Assembly: GCA_026393175.1 (NCBI GenBank)
Contig: JAPLAT010000097.1
Span: 1-43,247 of the forward strand
Reading direction: 5' to 3'
DNA length: 43,247 nt
Source: Pseudonocardiales bacterium
GTDB lineage: Bacteria > Actinomycetota > Actinomycetes > Mycobacteriales > Pseudonocardiaceae
Position 1 is the stretch's first letter; every line of letters begins with the position of its first letter. Under the pieces are notes generated by a model. That model was not told the origin of the DNA. It was given only the letters and a program-made list of their open reading frames with translations, and ran no database searches. A program made the position numbers and the translations under genes. This document shows positions 24,156 through 31,319 of the stretch, piece by piece.

Positions 24156-24398
24156 GTGGATCAGCGGTACGAGATCCAGGCGCGCACCGTCGAGCGGCGA
24201 GCAGGCACGGTCCTGCGCGACGAGACCCGCCTCGCGGTCGCCGAGTCGGCGGGTGCCGCGCTGGAGCTGGCGCGGGAGTTCGCCGCCGAGGGCTTCCAGG
24301 CCTGGGTGTACGCGGTGTGCGCGCAGCCGGGGCGGACCGCGCCCGTCTACCGCTCGGTCACCCACCTGCACCCCGCCACGAGGGGGCCGGCCGCATGA
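24156..24398 (+). CDS. Small hypothetical protein (80 aa)
   Basis: GTG start with GAGGAGG seven bases before it. An 80-residue protein with a beta strand start (QRYEIQARTVERRAG), an Ala-rich helix (~31-45) and a second strand (FQAWVYAVC), a simple alpha/beta fold I cannot assign. Its stop overlaps the next gene (ATGA). Transcribed away from the STAND gene across the palindromic sites. It may be an adaptor or regulator for the QueD-like partner; function unknown. Confidence 0.6.
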   Translation: MDQRYEIQARTVERRAGTVLRDETRLAVAESAGAALELAREFAAEGFQAWVYAVCAQPGRTAPVYRSVTHLHPATRGPAA

Positions 24399-24850
24399 GG
24401 ACGTTCGGTCGTGCCCTCGGGCTCGGCACCCCGGCCGCCGACCCGCCGGGCCCCCGCTACCGCGGGCGGGTCCGGGTGGCGTTCCCCGCGCTCCTGACAC
24501 TGCACCGACCCACACCAGCGACCCCCGCCCCGCGGCCCCACCGGCACGACATCTCGGTGGAGTTCGTGTTCGAGGCCGCGAGCCTGGTGGAACCCGGCGT
24601 GGTCGTCGACGACGACATGCGTGACGAGATCGAGCAGCACGTCGCCACACGGCTCGCGCACCGCGACCTCAACCGGCTGTTCGACCGGCCGCCCACCTGC
24701 GAGGTCCTCGCCGAGCACCTCGCCAACTGGCACTGGTGCTCCGCCCGGCCGCCCGGTCACGCCCGGTTGGCCGCCGTCGTCGTCACCGACTCGGCCGGCG
24801 GGCACGGTGAGATCCACTTGCCCCCAGCCGTCGCTCACGGGACTACGTGA
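24395..24850 (+). CDS. QueD/PTPS-like (6-carboxytetrahydropterin synthase-like) protein
   Basis: A 151-residue protein of the tunnelling-fold pterin family. Matches to the family pattern: HRHDISVEFVFE (His49, His51, like the zinc-binding HGH), a GVVVDDDMRDEIEQHV stretch in place of GMVVDF-DLK, LAHRDLN (His89, like the LDHRDLN catalytic box) and PTCEVLAEHLANW (Glu103, like PTSENLA). The first zinc His and the active-site Cys are not in their normal context, so the reaction may be altered or lost. Family members convert dihydroneopterin triphosphate for queuosine, archaeosine or biopterin-type compounds. ATG overlaps the 80-residue ORF; no other deazaguanine genes are nearby. Confidence 0.65.
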   Translation: MRTFGRALGLGTPAADPPGPRYRGRVRVAFPALLTLHRPTPATPAPRPHRHDISVEFVFEAASLVEPGVVVDDDMRDEIEQHVATRLAHRDLNRLFDRPPTCEVLAEHLANWHWCSARPPGHARLAAVVVTDSAGGHGEIHLPPAVAHGTT

Positions 24851-25051
24851 CCGAGTCGGGTGACTGTTCGGCTCCGCACAGATGGCCTGCGCGCATCGTG
24901 CGGCTTGCTTGAGCGGTCGAGGACCTCACTCTAGCGCGATGGGCTGCGACCAACCTTGTCAGCGCCGTACGGTCGGTTGACCACCCGCGTGTAGCAGATC
25001 GGTCACGGGGAGCGAAGGAGTCCGAGCCGACCGAACTGGAGTTGACTGACT
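24851..25051. promoter_or_regulatory. Region upstream of the Gabija-like operon
   Basis: A 201-bp gap without an ORF, slightly richer in A/T than its surroundings. It must contain the promoter of the nuclease/helicase pair. TTGAGC at 24909-24914 is a possible -35, without a clear -10 at the right distance. No repeats seen. Confidence 0.3.
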
Positions 25052-26980
25052 GTGCGCGTTGATCGAATCGTCGTTGAGGGCTTTCGCTGCTTCGACGAGC
25101 GGACCGAGATCGACTTTGATCCCGACCTCACAGCGCTCGTTGGCGCGAACGGGTCCGGGAAGACGGCGGCCATGCAGGCCCTGCTCCGGGTGTTCGGTTC
25201 GACGACCGCTCAGCGGCGGCTCCGACGCGGCGACTTCCACGTCCGGCGGGGCGAGAGCGCGACCGCCGAGCGCCAGCTTGCGATCGAGGTGCACCTGTCG
25301 TTCCCGGAGCTGAGCCAGGAAGACACAGTTGCCGACTCGGGTGTTCCCGCGTTCTTCCAGCACGTCTGCGCGGACGTGGACGGCGCCCTGCGCTGTCGTG
25401 TCCGGCTGGACGCCACCTGGCAGGACAACGGCCTCGATGGCCTCATTGACTCGCGCATCGACGCGATCACGTCGTTCGAGGATGAGCCGTCGGACGACAA
25501 TCGGTTCCCGCTCCCCCCGCACGAGCGCACCTACCTCCAGGTCGTCTACGTCCCCGCGGTGCGCGACGCCATGTCCCAGGTCGGAGCGCTCATGAAGGGC
25601 CGGCTATGGAACGCGATCAAGTGGTCGGACGAGCTGAAGGGCGCACTGAAGGACGGCGGTAAGTCGCTCAGCGACGCGTTCGAGGCCGAGCAGGGAGTGG
25701 AGACGATCGTGACCGCAATGGACTCCAGGTGGAAGGAGGTGCACGCAGCCAACACCGATGCCCACCTCGGGGTCCGGGCGATCGACGTGCGGCTTGAGGA
25801 ATTTATCCGTGGGGCGTCCTTCTTCCTGCGGCCCGACGAGGAGGGACGCGAGCGGGACGTCGACGACCTGAGTGACGGTCAGCGGTCGCTCTTCTACCTC
25901 GCCCTGACCGCCGCCACCATCGACGTCGAGCAGGCCGCCTCCGACGCCCCCGACCGGTTCGAGACCGCCGATCTCCAGCTGCCGGCGCTCACGGTCGTCG
26001 CGGTCGAGGAGCCGGAAAACAACCTCTCGCCCTTCTACCTCGCCCGCATCGTCGGGCAACTGCAGGACCTCGCCGTACGGCACCGGGTGCAGGCCCTCAT
26101 CTCCAGCCACTCGGCGAGCGTCATGTCGCGGATCAGACCCGATCAGGTCCGCTACTTCCGGTGCGAGGCGGGACGGTCGGCCATCAGCCGCATCACGCTG
26201 CCCGCGGACCCCGAGGAGGAGGCCAAGTACGTGCAGGAGGCCGTGATGCGCCATCCCGAGATGTACTTCGCCAGCTTCGTGATCCTTGGCGAGGGCAGCT
26301 CCGAGCAGGCCGTGCTGCCCCGGATCGGCGATGCGCTGGGGATCCCGGTCGACCGGTCGAGCGTCGCCGTCGTGCCACTGGGTGGGCGGCACGTCCACCA
26401 CCTGTGGCGACTGCTGAATGATCTCGGGATCCCGCACGCCACCCTGCTCGACCTTGACCGCGGGCGGCACGAGGCCGGGATCGAGCGCATCAGGACCGCT
26501 GTTCGCGAGCTGACCGCCTGCCGGCCCGAGGGGGCTGTGCACGCCGGCGGCCCGTTGTCGGCGGAGTCGCTCGAAGGCGTTCAGCCCGACTCCCCAGAGC
26601 ACGACACAGTGCTGCGCGCATGGACGGAGCACCTCCGCCAGTACGGGATCTTTTTCTGCGAGCCGCTGGACTTGGATATGAGCATGCTCACCGCGTTCCC
26701 GGACGAGTACCGGCGTTTGGGGCCGGGTCAGCAGGGGCCCCGCGGGCGCGGCGATGCACAGAATACGGTCCTCGGCAGCGGCTACGAAGAGCGATCGCCA
26801 GTCACGGGACTCGACTACGGCTTCTACCGATACCTGTTCCTGGGACGGGGCAAGCCCTCGACCCACGCCCGCGCGCTGGCTGTCATTCCGGACGACCGAC
26901 TCGCCGATCATGCTCCGGACGAGATCAAAGCCCTCCTGCGCTACGTAAAGAGCAGCATCGAGCAGGTGCCTGATGCCTGA
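25052..26980 (+). CDS. gajA: OLD-family ATP-dependent nuclease (GajA-like)
   Basis: A 642-residue class 2 OLD protein: an ABC-type ATPase with a C-terminal TOPRIM nuclease. Walker A GANGSGKT at 31-38, signature LSDGQ at 273-277, Walker B VVAVEEPENN (~315-324) and H-loop SSHS (351-354). The TOPRIM metal ligands are Glu414 and Glu418 (LGEGSSEQ) and Asp467/Asp469 (DLDR). GajA of the Gabija defence system has this build and cuts DNA when nucleotides are depleted by phage. The next gene is a UvrD-like helicase overlapping by eight bases, the exact Gabija pairing. Start is GTG 25052 with a weak ribosome binding site. A little longer than classical GajA, so a divergent subtype is likely. Confidence 0.85.
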   Translation: MRVDRIVVEGFRCFDERTEIDFDPDLTALVGANGSGKTAAMQALLRVFGSTTAQRRLRRGDFHVRRGESATAERQLAIEVHLSFPELSQEDTVADSGVPAFFQHVCADVDGALRCRVRLDATWQDNGLDGLIDSRIDAITSFEDEPSDDNRFPLPPHERTYLQVVYVPAVRDAMSQVGALMKGRLWNAIKWSDELKGALKDGGKSLSDAFEAEQGVETIVTAMDSRWKEVHAANTDAHLGVRAIDVRLEEFIRGASFFLRPDEEGRERDVDDLSDGQRSLFYLALTAATIDVEQAASDAPDRFETADLQLPALTVVAVEEPENNLSPFYLARIVGQLQDLAVRHRVQALISSHSASVMSRIRPDQVRYFRCEAGRSAISRITLPADPEEEAKYVQEAVMRHPEMYFASFVILGEGSSEQAVLPRIGDALGIPVDRSSVAVVPLGGRHVHHLWRLLNDLGIPHATLLDLDRGRHEAGIERIRTAVRELTACRPEGAVHAGGPLSAESLEGVQPDSPEHDTVLRAWTEHLRQYGIFFCEPLDLDMSMLTAFPDEYRRLGPGQQGPRGRGDAQNTVLGSGYEERSPVTGLDYGFYRYLFLGRGKPSTHARALAVIPDDRLADHAPDEIKALLRYVKSSIEQVPDA

Positions 26981-28838
26981 GCCGGCAGATGGATGGGCCC
27001 CGGTGGGCATCGACGAGCTGGAGCCCGCCGCTCTGGACGCGGTCCGCTACCGGGGCAACGCTCACGTCACGGCCGGACCCGGCGCGGGGAAGACAGAGTT
27101 CCTAGCCCAGCGCGCGGCCTACCTGCTGATGACCGGATGCTGCGCACCGCCGCAGCGTATCCTCGCCATCTCGTTCAAGCGGGACGCCGCCGACAACCTC
27201 GGCAAACGAGTCCGCACCCGCGTTGGCCCGGTCCTAGGCCGTCGCTTCGTCTCCATGACGTTTGACGCCTTCGCCAAGTCCCTGGTCGACCGCTTCCGGC
27301 TGCTTCTACCGCCCGAGCACCGACCCATCAGCGGCTACGAGTGGATCAAAGCGCCGAACGTGAGCGGCAAGGCCGTGATGGAGGCCCTCCGGGCGGGCTT
27401 ACCCGTGTCTAAGCAAGCAGGCCTCGACTTCGAGGTGAGAGTCCTGGGCCCGCACCGCCTGCGCGAGACGAACCACGATCAGGGCCCGCACGACGAGGAG
27501 ATCGCCGCCTGGTGGTCGAGCAACGATCCAGTCCGAACCGGGCAGTTGACCTTCTTCATGATCAATCGATTGGCGGAGCTCGCCCAACGATCGTCGCCGC
27601 CACTCGCCCGAGCCGTGCGAGCCACCTTCCCCTATGTGTTCGTCGACGAGTTCCAGGACACCACCTACGCTCAGTTCGATCTGCTCGAGTCGCTCTTCGC
27701 CGGATCTAACGTCGTCGTGACCGTCGTGGGGGACGAGAAGCAACGCATCATGGAGTGGGCTGGTGCCCGGCCGGACGCCTTCGCCACGTTCGCATCCTCC
27801 TTCGGTCCGACAGCCTTCACCCTCCGTCTGAATCGCCGGTCCGCCGCGGGCCTGGTGGCGTTGCAGCACGCTGTCGCCCTGAGCCTGGACCGTGCGTCGC
27901 CCGCCGTGGTGGCGTCGAGCGCGACCACGATCAGTGGCGATCACTCGTGGATCTGGCGGTTCGGTCGGCGACGGGAGGAGGCCGAGACGATCGCAACGTG
28001 GATCAGCGACGACATGAACGAGCGAGGGACAGCACCGGGCGACTACGCCCTGCTTGTCCGCCAGAAGTCGGAGCAGGCGGAGGCGGAGATCTCGGATGCG
28101 TTCGCGGAGGCCGGGCTGCAGGTGCGCAACGACAGCAAGGACGTGGTCGAGGGTGTCCCGCTCCAGGACCTGCTCGCCTCGCCCATCACGGGTGTGGTCC
28201 TGCCATTGCTGCGCCTGATGGCTGGCGCTCGTGACCCCGACGCCTGGACGACGGTCAGCGAGCACCTCGCCTGGCTCAAGGACGCCGAGGGCGCCGCTGA
28301 GCGGCGACAGATCTCGGAGAGTCTCGGCAGGCACGTCGACCTATGGAAGCACAGGATCGCGAGTCGTCACCCGACCGAACCGCTCGCCAGGGCACTCGTC
28401 GATCACGCAGTGCGCTACGCGGGAGGTCCGGCAGCCTTCCGCAACCTCCATCCCGCGTACCGCGACCTGTGGCTGCTGGACAGCACCGTCGACGCCCTCC
28501 GCGCGCACCTCGGGAGGTGCAGCGTCCCGCCTACATGGCCGGCTGTCTTCGACCGGTTCGCCGGACGTGACGCCGTATCGCTCCTGACCATCCACAAGAG
28601 CAAGGGCCTCGAGTACGACACCGTGATCCTGCTCGGGCTGGACGACAACACGTGGTGGAGCCATCACCCTGGTGATCGCGAGGGTGCGTCGACCCTGTTC
28701 GTTGCGCTCTCCCGTGCCAAGCAGCGCATGCTGTTCAGCCATGCTCACACTCGCGGTTCAACGGAGAAGGTGTCCGATCTGTACGAATTATTGATATCCG
28801 CGGGAGTCCACGAACGGCGTCGAGGGGACCGCGAATGA
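26973..28838 (+). CDS. gajB: UvrD-like superfamily 1 helicase (GajB-like)
   Basis: A 621-residue helicase with every SF1A motif intact: Walker A GPGAGKT (35-41), motif Ia AISFKRDAADNL (65-76), TFDAF (96-100), motif II VDEFQDT (224-230), motif III VVGDEKQ (251-257), motif IV LRLNRRS (284-290), motif V LLTIHKSKGLEYDTVIL (537-553) and motif VI VALSRAKQR (577-585). GajB senses DNA ends or released nucleotides and activates GajA. The ATG lies within the end of the nuclease gene, so expression is coupled. Longer than classical GajB (about 490 residues). A free-standing class 2 OLD/helicase repair pair is the alternative reading. Confidence 0.85.
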   Translation: MPEPADGWAPVGIDELEPAALDAVRYRGNAHVTAGPGAGKTEFLAQRAAYLLMTGCCAPPQRILAISFKRDAADNLGKRVRTRVGPVLGRRFVSMTFDAFAKSLVDRFRLLLPPEHRPISGYEWIKAPNVSGKAVMEALRAGLPVSKQAGLDFEVRVLGPHRLRETNHDQGPHDEEIAAWWSSNDPVRTGQLTFFMINRLAELAQRSSPPLARAVRATFPYVFVDEFQDTTYAQFDLLESLFAGSNVVVTVVGDEKQRIMEWAGARPDAFATFASSFGPTAFTLRLNRRSAAGLVALQHAVALSLDRASPAVVASSATTISGDHSWIWRFGRRREEAETIATWISDDMNERGTAPGDYALLVRQKSEQAEAEISDAFAEAGLQVRNDSKDVVEGVPLQDLLASPITGVVLPLLRLMAGARDPDAWTTVSEHLAWLKDAEGAAERRQISESLGRHVDLWKHRIASRHPTEPLARALVDHAVRYAGGPAAFRNLHPAYRDLWLLDSTVDALRAHLGRCSVPPTWPAVFDRFAGRDAVSLLTIHKSKGLEYDTVILLGLDDNTWWSHHPGDREGASTLFVALSRAKQRMLFSHAHTRGSTEKVSDLYELLISAGVHERRRGDRE

Positions 28839-29230
28839 GTGCCCGCGACCGGCTGGTTAGGTCCTCGATGACGGCGTGGACTGCTCGGGCGCGAGAGCCG
28901 TAACTAGCTGTGACCACTTCCCCATCAAGCCGCCGACCGGGCTGAACTACTGACGATGCACCTTGCGCACCGGTGGGCAGCTCGGTGTCGTCGGTCTGGC
29001 GACCGCAGAGTCGAGCTCGTCTCAGGACCGAGTTGTGCGGCCGTGCCTCCGGTCACGGCCGTTCGCTCGCGCAGCTTTACGCTGCTGGTCGGTGACCTTG
29101 CGGCCTCACGCCCCGGGTCGGACTCCGCTCCGTTCCCAAGCCCGTCCGCCGTACGGACCCGGCCGCGCGCTAGCCGGTCGCCGGTCCGGTCGATCTCGTC
29201 GTCGACGTCGCCACGGCCAACGCCGCGCCG
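28839..29230. other. 392-bp region without a convincing gene
   Basis: Downstream of the helicase. Several frames are open but none has a start with a ribosome binding site or a recognisable product. The DNA is less regular in codon pattern than its neighbours and may be scarred sequence left by past insertion or deletion. Confidence 0.4.
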
Positions 29231-29557
29231 GTGTCGATGCCGCCGTCGTTGATCCGCGGAGCGGAGCTGCTCTCGCCGGGAGGCAGGATCGTGACCGTCC
29301 TGTCGACGGTGCCGCCCCGTGCCCCGCTGGTGGTGGGGAGCGCCCGGCTCCTGGTGGACGAGGCGTGCGGCCTCGGCCTTCCGCGCGAACCCGCCGAGGT
29401 CGACCGGGCCCTCACGACCCGGTTCGGGGCTGCCGCCGTCGAGCTGGTCGGTGCCATCCGCCGCCGCTGCCCGGCCGATCTCGCCGATCCGGTCCTCGGG
29501 AGCGTCCTCGTCGAACTCGCTCCCCGCGTGGTGTGCGCCTACCGGCGGACACGGTGA
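29174..29557 (+). pseudogene. Truncated ORF, C-terminal fragment of unknown protein
   Basis: In this frame the sequence is coding-like from immediately after a TAG at 29171 (VDLVVDVATANAAPV, then LLSPGGRIVTVLST) to the stop at 29557. The first possible start is GTG 29231, inside a smooth stretch, with no ribosome binding site. The hydrophobic strand-Gly-Gly pattern resembles the middle of a Rossmann-type enzyme, but no family is certain. I read it as the 3' remnant of a gene cut on its left; an intact short gene from 29231 (108 residues) is the alternative. Confidence 0.35.
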
Positions 29558-29570
29558 CCGCCGCCGGCCG

Positions 29571-30077
29571 TCATCCCCGGAGCACCACGACGACGACGCC
29601 CCTCGCCCGTATCGCGCGCACCAGGCGCCACCAGGCCAGGGCGACGAGCAGACCGAGCAGCGGGAGAAGATGCCACAGGCCGTCACGACGCAGGTCGAAA
29701 CCCCGCGACGACGTCCGGTCCGGGCCGTGGACGGGGCGGCCGGGCAGCTCGTCGGCACCGAACGACAGGGCGTCCGCGCCCGCGTAGGAGACCGAGACCC
29801 GTGCGACCGGCCGGTCGAGGGCCGTCCAGGCCGCGAGCGCGATCCGCCAGCCCGCCACCTCCGGCGGGAGGTCACGACCGGCACCGTCCACGCACCCGTC
29901 CGCGAAGACCGTCGCCACGGGCTGCCCCGTCTCGCGATCGGTCGTCGGCCTGATCGTCAGCGTCGAGCATCCGGCCCGATCGGCCGCGCTGACCGGGACC
30001 CGCAGCGTCGTCGTGCTGACCACGGCAGCCAGCACGACGAGCACGGCGGCGGCGAGCCCGGGTCGGCAGCGGAACAT
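29571..30077 (-). CDS. Membrane-anchored secreted hypothetical protein
   Basis: A 168-residue protein. ATG at 30077 with GGAGG eight bases before it. Signal-like N-terminus (residues 5-30), an exported beta-rich domain with two Cys (~37 and 61) that could pair, and a C-terminal membrane helix (~138-156) followed by a basic tail: a type I anchored surface protein. Lies 112 bp after the LAS-type peptidase gene, at the end of the minus-strand secretion operon. It may be a wall-side accessory of the conjugation apparatus or unrelated cargo. Confidence 0.6.
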   Translation of the reverse strand: MFRCRPGLAAAVLVVLAAVVSTTTLRVPVSAADRAGCSTLTIRPTTDRETGQPVATVFADGCVDGAGRDLPPEVAGWRIALAAWTALDRPVARVSVSYAGADALSFGADELPGRPVHGPDRTSSRGFDLRRDGLWHLLPLLGLLVALAWWRLVRAIRARGVVVVVLRG

Positions 30078-30189
30078 CCCGTGAGCCTCCGGGTTGCACC
30101 GGCTCGTCGGCAACCGACGCCGGACCGACCTGTGGACAGTCCGCTCGACGGACGGTGCCCGAACCCCGCATCCGGCGGCACCGTGCACG

Positions 30190-30795
30190 CTAGGCCGAGT
30201 AGCTGACATGGACGTGGTCGTAGTGCCCGCCGGTCGCATCGGTCGCGTCGTAGACCCCGCCGCCGGTGTACGGGCGCCCCCAGCCGCCGCGGTCGGGAGT
30301 CGTGGGTGACCAGAAGCGGCCCTGCCAGATGAGGTACTTGACGCGTAGCGTGTCGGCGTGGGCGCGGAGCCAGTCGGCGAGGGCCCAGCCGTTCGCGAGG
30401 TCCTGCCCGGAGGGGAAGACACCGGCGGCGGTGGGGAAGTAGTCGCAGGCACGGCCGCGGGGGTGGTCGCTGCTCGGGTTCCAGGCGTGAGCGTCCCAGC
30501 AGCCCGCGGAACGGATCGGCCGTCCCGGGCCGGGCGCGCCGAAGACGCGGACGACCTCGTCGTGCGCGTGGCGGGTGGCGGGGGTGAGGCAGCGGCCGCC
30601 CGTGGGGTCGGCGACCGTGCAGCCGCTGTTGTCGCCCGGGAACGGGACGGGTGCGGCGAGGTTCCCGACCGCCGCGACGGTGCCGTCGTCGATGCCGGCG
30701 GGCCCGGGCAGGGTGCCCAGGAGGGCGCCGATGAGCAGCAGGGGCAGCAGCAGGGTGGCGACGAGCCCGCCGGTGCCGAGCAGGACGGTGCGCAC
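30190..30795 (-). CDS. Secreted LAS-type peptidoglycan peptidase-like protein
   Basis: A 201-residue protein with an N-terminal membrane/signal segment (~5-28) and a domain seen in actinobacterial cell-wall hydrolases (ARB_07466-like C-terminal region). The candidate zinc-site residues are SSDHPRGRACDYFP (His111, Asp118) and HYDHVHVS (His191, His194, His196), the spaced His/Asp/His of LAS metallopeptidases. GTG at 30795, 14 bases after the DUF4913 gene. As in other type IV secretion systems, such an enzyme would open the wall for the mating channel. Weak ribosome binding site; start moderately sure. Confidence 0.75.
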   Translation of the reverse strand: MRTVLLGTGGLVATLLLPLLLIGALLGTLPGPAGIDDGTVAAVGNLAAPVPFPGDNSGCTVADPTGGRCLTPATRHAHDEVVRVFGAPGPGRPIRSAGCWDAHAWNPSSDHPRGRACDYFPTAAGVFPSGQDLANGWALADWLRAHADTLRVKYLIWQGRFWSPTTPDRGGWGRPYTGGGVYDATDATGGHYDHVHVSYSA

Positions 30796-30809
30796 AGCGG
30801 GACCGGTGG

Positions 30810-31319
30810 TCAGGTCGGGGACCGGGTGGGCAGGGTGGGCACCGGGGTGTGCGTGGTGATGGAGCGGTAGCGCTCGTTGTGAGCGCAGTCGGCGAACGGG
30901 CCGACGGGGGAGAGGAGCTCGCGCAGGCAGGGGTCGAGGTGGTCGCGGATCCAGACCGACAGCGCGGTCCCGGGCTCGGCGGCGAGTTCGGTCCAGGCGC
31001 GGAACAGGGCTTCGAAGCGGAAGACGGCCTCGGTGTGCTCCCACCAGACGGGGCACCAGGTCAACTCACCGCGCAGCGGACGGGCGACCATCGAGGTGAC
31101 GTGGCTGTGCACCCAGACGACGAGGTCGTCGATGGCGATCGTGAGGTCGAGGTGGGCGTCGTCGATCTCGCCGTCCTCGCCGCCGTCGGCGCGGCCGGGC
31201 GGGTCGGGTGCGCCGTTGAGCAGCTCGTCGAGCAGGTCGCTCTGGTAGGCGCGCCAGGCCTCGAGGGCCTCGACGCGGGCGGCGAGCTCGGCGACGAGTC
31301 GGGCTGCGGGGTCGGTCAT
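30810..31319 (-). CDS. DUF4913 domain protein
   Basis: A 169-residue protein. N-terminal helix (~1-35, coiled-coil-like AARLVAELAARVEALEAW), an acidic linker (~38-58), then the DUF4913 domain with Trp-rich LTWCPVWWEHTEAVFRFEALFRAW and HLDPCLRELLSPVGPFADC. This family is found next to conjugation coupling proteins in actinomycete plasmids and integrative elements; biochemical role is unknown. The ATG overlaps the coupling protein stop (ATGA). A soluble adaptor for the coupling ATPase is a reasonable inference. Confidence 0.75.
   Translation of the reverse strand: MTDPAARLVAELAARVEALEAWRAYQSDLLDELLNGAPDPPGRADGGEDGEIDDAHLDLTIAIDDLVVWVHSHVTSMVARPLRGELTWCPVWWEHTEAVFRFEALFRAWTELAAEPGTALSVWIRDHLDPCLRELLSPVGPFADCAHNERYRSITTHTPVPTLPTRSPT

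Noticed and set aside
25604-27010. Minus-strand frame of 468 codons opposite the OLD nuclease.
   Set aside because: The opposite strand encodes a full set of ATPase and TOPRIM motifs; this frame has none and no start signal.
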